Part shown: in pieces, positions 1 to 8,825 of the stretch
Layout of the letters: each line of letters starts with the position of its first letter
Position numbering within the stretch: the stretch's first letter is position 1
Assembly: GCA_025399215.1 (NCBI GenBank)
Contig: MU621441.1
Location: 1 to 16,943, forward strand
Direction: 5' to 3'
DNA: 16,943 bases
Source: Globomyces pollinis-pini
Taxonomy: Eukaryota; Chytridiomycota; Chytridiomycetes; Rhizophydiales; Globomycetaceae
The notes under the pieces: model-generated
The model's input: only the letters and a program-made list of their open reading frames with translations
Databases searched by the model: none
Told to the model about the DNA's origin: nothing
Made by a program: the position numbers and the translations under genes

Positions 1-9
1 GCTCTAGCG

Positions 10-71
10 GTCCCAACATTGAATTGCATCCACTAGAGCAGTCCCAACATTTAGCTGCATCTACTAATTAA
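10..71. repeat. Two-copy direct repeat, ~31-nt unit
   Basis: The motif GTCCCAACATT followed by a GCATC block occurs at 10 and again at 41, with CTAGAGCA between the copies and a related GCTCTAGCG at the window edge. The array may begin outside the window. Confidence 0.6.
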
Positions 72-225
72 TTGATAAGAAAAGTGAGTGTAGATGAGTA
101 TCTATCTAGATCGCACGCCACACGCCACTAGAAAATCTTCTAGAACACAAACAAATTCAACTTACAGATCGAATTGAGATTAGAGATATTCAAGGTACTT
201 ATAACATACATGATAATCCAAAACC

Positions 226-248
226 AAAACTTTTGGACCAAAAGTTTT
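226..248. repeat. Near-perfect palindrome, 11-bp arms with a one-base centre
   Basis: AAAACTTTTGG (226-236) is followed by one A and then its exact reverse complement CCAAAAGTTTT (238-248). It could be a protein-binding palindrome or chance; no gene abuts it. Confidence 0.6.
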
Positions 249-491
249 CATTTTATTTTATAAACATGTTGTCATTATTCGTAAATCAATAATAAACGAT
301 GTATAAATGTTAATAGTCGTTATCTTGAGTTTGGACAATAGTAATGTTACCAGTGGTCGCGTAAAGTGATTTCACGAGTACAAAGGTAGATTGGTCTCAC
401 TTGAATAATATGTATTCTTGTTTATCTCCTTATGTTTTGAAAGTCAGAATGGCATTCAGTAAAAGAAACTCATTAAAAGGATTAAAGAATT

Positions 492-515
492 TTTAATAAA
501 CATCGTTTTATTAAA
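492..515. repeat. Small inverted repeat (9-bp arms, 6-nt loop)
   Basis: TTTAATAAA (492-500) pairs with TTTATTAAA (507-515) around the loop CATCGT. It is AT-only and lies next to the larger inverted repeat; no function is assigned. Confidence 0.45.
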
Positions 516-557
516 CGTTAACGACAAATTCACCTAAAGTAGTTTTATCACCACTGT

Positions 558-675
558 ATGTGTTACTGGGTATGACGGTTACTATACCTTGATTTTCATA
601 TTCCGCCAATACGAATAAATTGTATGCACGTAATGCGAAAATCAAGGTAAGGTAACCATAAACCCAGTAACACAT
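558..675. repeat. Imperfect ~40-bp inverted repeat, ~39-nt loop
   Basis: The arm at 558-597 (ATGTGTTACTGGG ... CCTTGATTTTC) is repeated in reverse complement at 637-675. The outer 13-14 bp and the inner 12-13 bp are perfect, with a few mismatches and small gaps between them. A transcript would fold into a long hairpin. It could be a decayed fold-back element or a hairpin RNA; no target-site duplication was established. Confidence 0.65.
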
Positions 676-679
676 ATTG

Positions 680-745
680 CCCAGCACCAGCACTATCCGC
701 ATCAACTATAGTCCCGAATAATCGTCCCAGCACCGACACTATTCC
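680..745. repeat. ~20-bp direct repeat
   Basis: CCCAGCACC followed by (A)GCACTATCC at 680-698 recurs as CCCAGCACCGACACTATTCC at 726-745. It sits directly beside the large inverted repeat and may belong to the same element. Confidence 0.45.
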
Positions 746-1157
746 ATGGTGATGGATATCTTGACATGGCGCGTTTCTTGAAACCAGGTATCTAGTTTTG
801 AGCTATATTTATAGTCCATTGTGCATGATGCATTCATTTGGATTGAGTTGTATGAATTTATGGTAGTTGACACCCTTTTAGGTTATTAAAGGATAAATTG
901 AAAGATGAAATGATTATGATTTTTAATTTCATCTGAATTTGTTTATTGTAATTGGTTGTAAAGTAAGGGTGTTAAATAGGTTGTGGTTATTAGGCTGTAA
1001 TGGGATGTGGTTAATAAGAAGGTAGGTTAAGTTTGGGTCTAGGGAGGGTTGTGGAGACACAAAGGACTTTCAAAAAACCAAAAAATAAATAAAATAAAAA
1101 TGTTTTTTTACATCCATTACGTATACAAAGATCCAAATGACTAAAATACAAGTGGAG

Positions 1158-4100
1158 TTACTGATTCAATTCCGCCTTCAAAGTCTTGATCACAGCTACA
1201 ATAACATCAAGTCGTTGATTGGTTCGTTCAGTCACCAAAAACAAAAACCACAAGATAATACAATTCATAAACATCAAGACCATTAGAATAACAATAGAGA
1301 GTACGAGATATTCTCGTGGTAGGGTACGAGTCCATTGGGTAAAGGTTTGGGTAGGAGTGACCACAATCGGTTTGGTTTCGGATTTAGGTTTGGATTGGGG
1401 TTGATCCGGTCCAGCCAATGTTTGATTACAAATCTTGTAGAGTTCATCATAGAGACTGGTGACGGTTTCATAGCCACTTTTCTCGGCCAAGGCTATGGTT
1501 GAGAAATGTAGAGTATTACCTTTAGGTACCGGATATTTCCCTTTACCACATACAATCTTGGTTTGAACATGAACTCGAGTCCGTGTGGATGTGCAAGCTG
1601 TATAACAGATCCGCAATAACGTCGACACACCGACATCAGCTACAAAAGCCTCCGAATGGAAACATACCCGATGAGGGGTGACATCATGTACATGGTCATT
1701 GGACGTATTGAGCATTGTTTTAGGAACTAGGGATTAAGATAGTCATGGTTACCAAACGGAATCCCATGTTTGAGTGGAACCAAATACTGTGCTTTGCGTT
1801 TCATCCCCACTTGGAGGTCTTTGAATGCCATACGGTATTGTGGATCCGAACATTGTGATAACGGTACCAAAGGGGCATCCTGTTCTTCTTTCTTGACAAA
1901 CTTGGAATACTCCAACTCTAACCAAAAATCAACCATGAGCTAAAATACCTGTCCATTTGGCAGCACCCGTGACGGTAAAGGTGGTGGAGAAGGTATTGGG
2001 CTGACTAGACACCGCAAACGTTTCAAGCCACAAAACAGCAATGGGGACATGAATCTCAGTCTCCAAGACCGTTTTGTAACCATCCTTTTCCAATTGAACA
2101 CATTCACACATCTGTTCAGCCCCCAATGGCGATTCAACAATAGAATCGATAAAATATTGAGTTAAATTTTGGTAAAATAAGGCTACACCTTCAATGGCGG
2201 ATTTCTCGGCCAAGGCTTTTGGTACTGGATATTTACCTTTACCAGTGAAAATCACCTTCATATAGGCTTTGAGTTGCGTTTGTGAGGGGGAGAGTTGCAC
2301 CAGACAAACATGGCATTGTGTGATGATACCCATGACTGGTAAATGTGCATCGGTAAAAACACAGAGCGTATCGTCATCACGATGAATGATCTACGATGAG
2401 TGATATACAGATACCTTGAACGATTCGATATTCTGTGCAGTTTTGGGGATAAATGGTAAACCATGGTTTAATGGGTTATTCCTGGTTGTTTTGCGTTCAT
2501 AACCTTCTTGGAGAGATGTCAGATCAGGATGATACATGCCATTCTCACGATGACCTAACGGTAACAGTTTATCCATTTCTGTAGGGTTATTGAGTACCCA
2601 TGGTCCGATTTCCAAATTCTGGACTTTTTCAGGACCAAGCAGGTAATTTGTAAATGTATTACCAGTCCCAGGGATGTTGAACCATTCGTTCCATAACGTA
2701 TCGATGGAGAATGGCAAGATGGATTCATGAACAGGTTTGAATTCATCTTTTTCGAAATGATGGTGTGAGTATCTAATACTTGGAGTAGGTTGTAAGGAAA
2801 TATGTTCATTAAGCCATACACAGAGTTCAGAATAGTATGCTTTAACACCATCAATAGTTGGTTTTTCCGCCAACGATTTTGGGACAGAATATTTACCATT
2901 ACCAGAAAATATAGCTTTAGCATATATTTTCATGGTGGTTTCAGATTCTTTAGATTCAAGACAGATATCCACGATGGTGATGACTCCAAGCATATCTAGA
3001 GTCGCCTCATTCACAAGGCAGATTTTATCCTTACTAACTGATTTAATGGTGATGGTTTCCACACTTTGAGCGGATTTTGGAACTTGAAGATTAGAGATGA
3101 AGATGATTACAAAATGGGATACCATGATTGAGGGCATTTGAACGACTGGTACGTCTTGTTAAACCCACCTTTAAGGATTCAAAAGTGGGTTCAAAATCAC
3201 CACCACCAGCTTGACTATCAGGTACTAAAACTTCTAATCCAGGATCACCTTCTGGTAACCAAGCACTCCATTCCAAATCTATCATCAAAACAATCTAGAA
3301 ATAAACCTTTAAGTTTTTGAGGTCCCAATAAGAATTTACTGAGGTTGCTAGCAGAGGAGGTGATACAAAACATTTCTTTCCATAAGATTGGTAATGTGAA
3401 AGGTAACGTTGTTTCAAAAACAAATTGAGATTCTGTATTGTTTCCACATTGACAATCCGGTACAGGTTCATCTTCAAGAAGGGTGTTGCCTTCGAGTACA
3501 GCAGGAGATGATATGATTTGTTGCAATGCGGCCGGTGCGGTATCTGTTACGGTAGATATTCTACGTCCAACGTCTGAAACAGAGTCTATTGTTAGCCATT
3601 CCGATTGAGTAGATATGAAGTATTTAGAAATTGTAGTAATATTCCATATATATAACTTATAGTGATACATTGTGTGTGTAATTATAAATTATAGTGATGT
3701 TTTGTACATAGTTTGTAGTGATATTTCGTATATAATATCTTGAGATGTTTTATATCATTTGTAATGATATTCCGTATATAAATTATAGTGATGTTTTATA
3801 TAATTTGTAATGATAATCCACATATAATATTTTGAGAATATTTAATGTGTATCAATTGAAATAATGTTTGTGAAATGTTTGGGTAAACAATACCTTTACG
3901 AGCGACATCGGTACTTGAACGATAATGAGAAGGTCTAGGAGAATCGGGCAAAGAGATGTTAGTCTCTGACCTAGAAAATGCCTTTTTGATATAAGCAAAA
4001 CCACTATTTTGTTTTTTGACTGAACTAGATTTCCGCCTGGTTAATATGGATAAATCATCTGAAGGTTTTGAAGCTCGATGTTGTTTTTGTATAGAAAAAC

Positions 4101-4810
4101 AAACATCACAAGTGTAATTTTCACATACACAAGGAGTGTTTGATAAATCTGGTCTACGTCTGAATAAACTTTGAGGCTAATGGTTAGGGGAGTGAAGGAG
4201 TACATCGACGACGGTAGACCATACTTTTGAGATGACTTCATAAGCTTCCTGTGGGGAATAGAATGAATCGAAATGGTACTAAGATATTAGTTTTTGTTTT
4301 TTGATTATGTGATGGTGATTAAGTTTTAATTTTATACCTCTATACAAGTATCTGAACGTTCTACAAAGACAGATATTGTACCAGATTGTAATAGTATGAT
4401 ATCTACTATATCTGAGAAATCAAAGATAGCTATTGACTTTAATGATTAAATTGATTTTAAATACTTTTCCAGGCCAATTTAATTTGAAGCATAAATGAAA
4501 TTCAGATATCCATAATTTTCCAGATTCTTTTTCTAGATTACATTTGAATACTTTTTTTGTTAGTAATATTTTTTGATACTTTGAAATAGTAATTCCCATT
4601 GAGGTATTGAAGGGAATAATTTCAAGAATTCTGATGATTTTTCTACACCTTTTTTTTTTTTAATTTTGTTTTAATACCTTGAGATAATAATAAGGTTGTT
4701 AAATGAATTTGTTTTGTTCTTTTTTGTATGATACGAGAATTACAAAAATCTATAAAAGGGATTGTAATTGGTAAAGGAGGAGGGGGAGGAACAATGAAAT
4801 TTGAATTCAT
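1158..4810 (-). CDS. GRAM - VASt x3 - transmembrane lipid (sterol) transfer protein, 13 exons
   Basis: Exons on the minus strand: 4810-4678, 4648-4580, 4550-4465, 4436-4338, 4278-4204, 4176-3894, 3585-3307, 3278-3111, 3082-2415, 2390-1949, 1917-1753, 1726-1520 and 1492-1158. Joined, they give 1002 codons with consistent phase. Residues ~46-150 form a GRAM domain (IFKCNLEKESGKLWISE, then YHFDSFYSPQEAYEVISKVW). Three VASt domains follow (~300-488, ~511-700, ~725-910), each with an L(N/K)HG(I/L)PF.PK block and a GKY(S/P)VPK.LAEK block. A single membrane helix lies at ~953-978 with a short tail. By family (Lam/GRAMD1) it anchors in the ER and moves sterol at contact sites; that role is inferred. 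Most of the twelve introns are 24-31 nt; the exceptions are 59 nt (4279-4337) and 308 nt (3586-3893). Exon 5 could instead begin after the CACAG at 4249, but the 59-nt choice restores the GRAM consensus. The start is the ATG at 4810. Confidence 0.85.
1493..1519 (-). other. 27-nt intron without a stop, in frame
   Basis: It begins GTAATACTC and ends TCTCAACCATAG on the minus strand. Left unspliced it adds nine residues inside the third VASt block (VPK|ALAEK). The other two VASt copies have no residues there, so I call it an intron although the frame stays open. Confidence 0.75.
2391..2414 (-). other. 24-nt intron, the shortest in the window
   Basis: It begins GTATCTG and ends ATCGTAG, which contains an in-frame stop. 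Removing it makes the second VASt domain match the first in spacing: 13 residues from the conserved E to the conserved C in both copies. Confidence 0.75.
3586..3893 (-). other. 308-nt intron of the GRAM/VASt gene
   Basis: The donor is GTATTG at 3893. The chosen acceptor follows GGCTAACAATAG at 3586, giving the required phase (split Asp codon). A later TTTCAG is an alternative acceptor. The intron carries a 47-nt tandem repeat, so it appears expanded compared with the 24-31-nt introns around it. Confidence 0.65.
3696..3836. repeat. Three tandem copies of a ~47-nt AT-rich unit
   Basis: Units start at 3696, 3744 and 3790, each with GATGTTTT followed by a TTTGTA(A/G)TGAT block and a (C/T)(G/A)TATATAA block. 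All lie inside the 308-nt intron. Confidence 0.7.
4177..4203 (-). other. 27-nt intron removing an in-frame TAG
   Basis: GTACTCC to CCCCTAACCATTAG, with the branch motif CTAAC. If it is not an intron, the GRAM gene has a premature stop just after its GRAM domain. Size, branch motif and phase all match the other introns. Confidence 0.7.
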
Positions 4811-4880
4811 TTTTTTTAGTTTGTGAATAAAGTAAGTTGTAGTTAATGAAGGGTTTGTTTAACCCTAATATGAATTTGGG

Positions 4881-4923
4881 GGTTAGTTAGGGTTCATTGT
4901 GAGTTAGGGTTAGTTAGGGTTCA
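4881..4923 (+). repeat. Degenerate telomere-like TTAGGG motifs
   Basis: TTAGTTAGGGTTCATT is followed by GAGTTAGGGTTAGTTAGGG. AACCCTAA lies just before, at 4861-4868. It is too short and mixed to be a telomere, and may be an interstitial relic or a Myb-type factor binding cluster. Confidence 0.45.
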
Positions 4924-5015
4924 TTCAACTACAAAGGAATTCATGGCTGTGTTAAAAGTGACTAACTTACCACTAACTAACTACTTACTAGTTATTAGTT
5001 ACTAGTTACTAGTAA

Positions 5016-5040
5016 TAAAATAAAATAAAATAAAATAAAA
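5016..5040. repeat. (TAAAA)5 microsatellite
   Basis: Five exact TAAAA units, seen directly. Confidence 0.9.
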
Positions 5041-5318
5041 TATTATTAAGGGTGGTGATTGTAAGTAATTTTAGGGTGGTTTTAAAAAAAAAACTAGTAA
5101 ACAAACAACTATCCATTACCACTCTACTAATTAATTAATTAACTATTAACTAATAACAAGTTACTAATAATAACTAATTAGTAACTAAAAAAAAAGTCAC
5201 TTTGGTAATCATCTTACGATTATTCTTCCACTCCCTTTTTTTTGTATCACTTACAACGCCGACCTCCCTCTTCTTGCCACTTTCATTTTTGCTTCACCTC
5301 ATTCAATACAAGTTATCA

Positions 5319-7498
5319 ATGACAAAACCTAATACCATACTATCATTACCACTCGATGCTATATTTCAAAGAGTACCGGGTATTTGGACTATATCAACTT
5401 TTATCTTTTGGTTCATTGGTCCTGTTTATGCTCCTGTCTCTTTCGCTATTTACTACTTAATAATGCATCTACTCTTCTTGGCAAATAACATTAGAACTTG
5501 CTATGGTGCTTGGCAAGGTTCAATAATGGCTAAAATTCATTCAAAAACTAATTGGGCAGAAAAGTATTGCAAAACTACTGGTGCTTCTTACCCTAATGAT
5601 ACTAGACATGACCTCCCTTTTGATGCCGTTAAACATGTCATCATTATCCCTCAATACAAAGAAGATTTAGGAACAATGTCGGATACTCTGGATACTTTAG
5701 CTTCTCATTCTTCAGCTATCACTCATTATAAGGTATCAATTCACTTTCCTCTTTATCATTAAAAAAACTTTTTTTCAAAATAACAATAACTAACAATCAT
5801 TGACATGTACCAATAACTGACAATCATTGTCATCTACCAATAATTTAAAACAATGAATTCATTGTCTTAAATATTCATTTATATACATTTACTTCAAATG
5901 ATCCAATTCACTATAATCATTCACTCTTGTTTCCATTCACGAATGATCCAATTCACTCTCAACCACTTTGTTTTTAATCAACATTCAAAAAGTGCTGGAC
6001 TAACAACTTTTAGATCTGTTTAGCCATGGAAGAATCGGAAAAAGAAGCTCCAGCAAAAGCACATCAACTAATTCAAAAATATCAATCCCTCTTTCATGAT
6101 ATCACTTTCACCCTTCATCCCTCTAATAGACCTGGTGAATGTAAAGGAAAAGGAAGTAACGTTGCTTGGGCCGCTAGGGAAATGGTTAGACAAGCTGGTG
6201 GTCCTCGTGTAGAAGAAGTCTTTACTATCATGGATGCCGATACCGCTTTTGCTCAAGATTACTTTGCTGCTGTCTCTTACCATTATGCTGTTGCTACTCC
6301 TGAAGAACGAAATTTATCAATGTATTGTCCTACCACTCTCTTTGATAGGTAATTTCAATCATTTTAACCCTTCAGAAATGCAGATCAAATTCCTTTCCTA
6401 GTTAGAGCTGCTGATATAAGTTGGTCTATTGCTGTCATGTCCAATTTATATGATGGTTGTGCTGCTAAATTCCCTTGTTCTGCTTATTCAATTCCAATGA
6501 CCTTGGCTGCTTCCGTAGGTTTTTGGGATACAAATGCTCAAGGAATGGCCGAAGATTTTCATATGGCTTTGAAATGTTTTTATTCTTCAAATGGACATTT
6601 CAAAATCACTGGTATCTATTCACCTGCTTCACAATGCAATATTCAAGGTGATAGTTATTTTGGTACAATTCAAGATCGATTTACTCAAGCTAAAAGACAC
6701 ATGTGGGCATCTTTGGATGTTGGTTATGCTTTAAGACGTGCATTTTACAATATCCTCGCTCCTTCTTTTGATGCCCCTGATGATAAAATTCAACAAATTC
6801 CAATCGTTGCTCCTTATGAACCATTCTTTTTTATATCAAAGTTGATTCCAATTCTTCATAAAGTGGCTGAAGCTCATTTACTAATGGGAAATATTCTATT
6901 AATGATTACTTTTACCATCTTTATCATTCCAGCTGGAGAAAATCCAACTTTTATATGGTCATTACTTACTACTTCATCCGTACATCCATTTCTAGCATAC
7001 ATTGCAGATATTTGTAACTATTTACGAATCATCGTTGCCATCCCAACAATCATGACACTCTATTATTACGATATTTACCAGAAATGGTGTTCAAGTGAAC
7101 GATGGATATTATCTTTACAAGAACAACTTCATCCTGGAACTGGTCAAGGAGTACAACCACTAGGAAAACGTTCACATCTCCAAGCTCGACGTTCATTACT
7201 CAACGTATTAGATTACCTCGCCATTCCACTCTGTGGTTACGCCTTTCTTTCTATCCCACAAGTGATTAACCAAATCAAACAACTATACACTTCCGAGATT
7301 GTGTACATTGTGGCTGGTAAACCTACCGTCCCACTTGATACCGTGACTGTCGAAACCGAACCATTACTATACACCAATCCATTTGTGGATGATAAACCGG
7401 CCACCACACGAGGGGATTCTGGATTTTATGATTTTGAAGAACCTATTGATCCTCAAGCTCGATTTTCCCCTTCCATGTGGAAAACTATACAAAATTGA
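5319..7498 (+). CDS. Multispanning family-2 glycosyltransferase, 3 exons
   Basis: Exons 5319-5732, 6014-6348 and 6376-7498 join to 623 codons plus stop. Two N-terminal hydrophobic segments (~21-57) precede a GT-A catalytic region: IIIPQYKE (early strand), GKGSN (~183), a DAD metal/nucleotide-sugar motif in TIMDADTAF (Asp212/Asp214), an acceptor-side ED in GMAEDFHM (~309-310) and QAKRHMW (354-360), which resembles the QxxRW motif of processive GT2 enzymes. Several membrane spans follow (~400-550). The fold and motifs say GT2, acting in a membrane, with the active site in the cytosol by family analogy. Donor sugar and product cannot be read from sequence. It is not a recognisable chitin synthase (no QRRRW). 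The second intron (6349-6375) is 27 nt; the Arg codon is split across it. Confidence 0.85.
5788..5841 (+). repeat. 27-nt direct repeat, two tandem copies
   Basis: AACTAACAATCATTGACATG... (5788-5814) is followed immediately by a copy with three changes (5815-5841), inside the 281-nt intron. Confidence 0.75.
5897..5957 (+). repeat. 16-bp exact direct repeat
   Basis: AATGATCCAATTCACT occurs at 5897-5912 and 5942-5957, also inside the 281-nt intron. Confidence 0.8.
6349..6375 (+). other. 27-nt intron in the glycosyltransferase gene
   Basis: GTAATTTC to TTTTAACCCTTCAG. Splicing joins TLFDR to NADQIPFLVRAAD in a continuous GT2 core; without it the frame ends at a TAA within the intron. This is one of the clearest ultrashort introns here. 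Confidence 0.9.
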
Positions 7499-7798
7499 GT
7501 TGCTTGACTTTTTTTTTTCCCGTACACTCGTAATATAATTATCCTCATGAATTTTATTTGTTTATTGCTTGGTGATTTATGTTTTTACATTACTACACTA
7601 AGTGAACTCGGTACCAATACGTAACCAACTCAAGATGGATCAAGTAGTTTGATTGCAATATCCTTATATACTGATGTACACCATTCATTTATTATTTTGA
7701 ATTTTATTGTTAATATAGTGTTGATTATACTGTTGAAGAAAAAACACGCGATTGGATGTGTGTGGGTTGAGTGATAAACAATAGATTTTTTGCAAACA

Positions 7799-7981
7799 AT
7801 GACAGAACTTTGGGATAATGTGAAACGAAGATCACGATCGTTTTCGATTTCAGGGTAACGGTATCATCCTCAGATTTGTAGATTTACCAAACCGCTTTCA
7901 TCAACTTTACGTAACCAACTCGAGATGGATCAAGTAGTGAGATTACAATATCCTTATATACTGATGTACATCGTTCATTGA
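7799..7981 (+). pseudogene. Duplicated 5' end of the Chibby gene, copy 1 (truncated ORF)
   Basis: Exon 1 copy at 7799-7854 starts MTELWDNVKRR; a 27-nt intron (7855-7881) is intact; the exon 2 copy follows the real gene for ~20 residues, then diverges and stops at 7979-7981, giving a 51-residue product. It lacks the Chibby core and coiled coil. Its exon 1 and donor are intact, so it could serve as an alternative first exon spliced to the acceptor at 8445. Confidence 0.7.
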
Positions 7982-8085
7982 TTATTTTTGAATTTTATTG
8001 TCATTGTAGTGTTGATTATATTGTTGAAAAAAACGCGATAGTTTGTGTGTGATTTGAATGATAAACAATAGATTTTTTGCAAACA

Positions 8086-8229
8086 ATGACAGAAATTTGG
8101 GATAATGTGAAACGAAGATCACGATCGTTTTCGATATCAGGGTAACGACATCATCCTCAGATTTGTAGATTTACCAAACCAGTTTCATCAATTTTACGTA
8201 ACCAACTCGAGATGTATCAAGTAGTTTGA
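8086..8229 (+). pseudogene. Duplicated 5' end of the Chibby gene, copy 2 (truncated ORF)
   Basis: Exon 1 copy at 8086-8141 (MTEIWDNVKRR, one Leu-to-Ile change), intron 8142-8168 (27 nt), then 19 codons of exon 2 similarity and a TGA at 8227-8229. It is truncated before the conserved Chibby region. As with copy 1, the start codon and splice donor are intact. Confidence 0.7.
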
Positions 8230-8362
8230 TTATACTGATGTACACCATTCATTTACTATTTTTGAATTTTATTGTCATTATAGTGTTGATTATACTGTTG
8301 AAGAAAAAAACGCGATAGTTTGTGTGTGAGTTGAGTGATAAACAATAGATTTTTTGCAAACA

Positions 8363-8825
8363 ATGACAGAACTTTGGGATAATGTGAAACGAAGATCACG
8401 ATCGTTTTCGATATCAGGGTAACGGCATCATCCTCAGATTTGTAGATTTACCAAACCAATTTCATCGGTACCAATACGTAATCAACTCAAGATGGACCAA
8501 GGCATTCGATTACAACTAGGTGAAACATCACTATTATTCCGTGAAGGCAAATGGATCACAGGTACCATAACATTTATTCCACATTATAAAATCCCATGAA
8601 ATCATCAAGATAATGATATTAATTGTTGTAGAGAGTGAAAAGAATGAAATGTTGATTCGAGAATTGGAAGAACGTAATCGAATGTTGATGAATGAGAATG
8701 AATTGTTGGGATTTAAATTAGGATTGGTTTTAGATATGTTGGCATTATCGAAATTAGATTTAGTACAAATGGTTTTAGCAAATGATAACAAATCTATTGA
8801 TCCCAAATCAATTCATAATAAATGA
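8363..8825 (+). CDS. Chibby-family small coiled-coil protein, 3 exons
   Basis: Exons 8363-8418, 8446-8561 and 8632-8825 join to 121 codons, close to the ~126 residues of animal Chibby. Introns are 27 nt (8419-8445) and 70 nt (8562-8631). After a basic Ser/Arg N-terminus (KRRSRSFSIS), the family signature appears: LGETSLLFREGKWITE (~49-64), then a leucine-rich coiled coil, LEERNRMLMNENELLGFKLG, ending in VLDMLA. In animals Chibby acts at basal bodies/membranes and binds beta-catenin; in this organism the role is unknown and neither function should be assumed. The ATG chosen is the one repeated intact in the upstream tandem copies. An internal Met (~34) is a possible alternative start. Strong match by motif order and length. 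Confidence 0.8.

Larger units (their letters stand above)
1..1157. other. Non-coding, repeat-rich flank downstream of the GRAM/VASt gene
   Basis: I find no convincing gene here. A 64-codon open frame on the minus strand (511-705) encodes a hydrophobic peptide, but it overlaps a ~40-bp inverted repeat that explains much of its sequence, and it has no recognisable domain. The stretch holds a two-copy ~31-nt direct repeat (10-71), a near-perfect palindrome (226-248), a small hairpin (492-515), the inverted repeat (558-675) and a ~20-bp direct repeat (680-698 and 726-745). The part nearest 1157 is G/T-rich and A-rich and probably contains the 3' UTR of the minus-strand gene ending at 1158. Confidence 0.5.
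4811..5318. promoter_or_regulatory. Head-to-head intergenic (shared promoter) region with simple repeats
   Basis: This 508-bp gap separates two genes transcribed away from each other, so it must carry both promoters. It contains TTAGGG-like repeats (4881-4923), five TAAAA units (5016-5040), many CTAACTA / TTAGTTACTAGT words, and TAATTAAT tracts. Just upstream of the plus-strand start lies a C/T-rich leader (about 5210-5300), typical of a fungal core promoter or 5' UTR. The upstream 39 codons that stay open on the plus strand (from 5202) begin with TTG, not ATG, so I treat them as leader. Confidence 0.5.
5733..6013 (+). other. 281-nt first intron of the glycosyltransferase gene
   Basis: The donor is GTATCA after AAG; the acceptor is ACTAACAACTTTTAG, with the branch ACTAAC about 10 nt upstream. 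It is tenfold longer than the second intron and contains internal direct repeats. Confidence 0.85.
7608..8477 (+). repeat. Tandem triplication (~290/287/280 bp) of the 5' end of the Chibby gene
   Basis: Counting from GTAACCAACT, unit boundaries are 7621, 7911, 8198 and 8478 (the last as GTAATCAACT). Each unit contains a fragment of exon 2, then a ~130-bp AT-rich segment with AACGCGAT or ACACGCGATT, then exon 1 with its ATG and splice donor, the 27-nt intron 1, and the start of exon 2. The exon 1 blocks are almost identical. A residual exon 2 fragment (7608-7650) at the left edge shows the array grew from the gene's own 5' end. The array is effectively a chain of duplicated promoter + first-exon modules. 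Confidence 0.85.

Noticed and set aside
511..705. 64-codon minus-strand frame encoding a hydrophobic peptide
   Set aside because: The frame starts with TTG (an ATG follows one codon later), overlaps the large inverted repeat and has no domain; likely chance.
2391..3137. Separate genes for each VASt fragment, starting from internal ATGs
   Set aside because: The internal ATGs fall in or next to intron sequence; joined exons keep phase and yield complete domains, so one gene is the simpler reading.
4177..4179. In-frame TAG in the GRAM gene as a sign of a pseudogene or altered genetic code
   Set aside because: It forms the 3' end of a 27-nt GT..CTAAC..TAG segment matching the size and geometry of the gene's other introns, and normal stops end all other genes.
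4861..4923. Telomere or chromosome end
   Set aside because: Only a few degenerate TTAGGG words occur, flanked by genes on both sides.
5202..5318. 39-residue N-terminal extension of the glycosyltransferase
   Set aside because: The upstream open frame starts with TTG, is encoded by a C/T-rich tract typical of a leader, and the ATG at 5319 precedes the first conserved membrane segment.
7608..8477. CRISPR-like or satellite array
   Set aside because: Units are ~285 bp, only three in number, and consist of duplicated gene 5' sequence with an exon and intron, not repeats and spacers.
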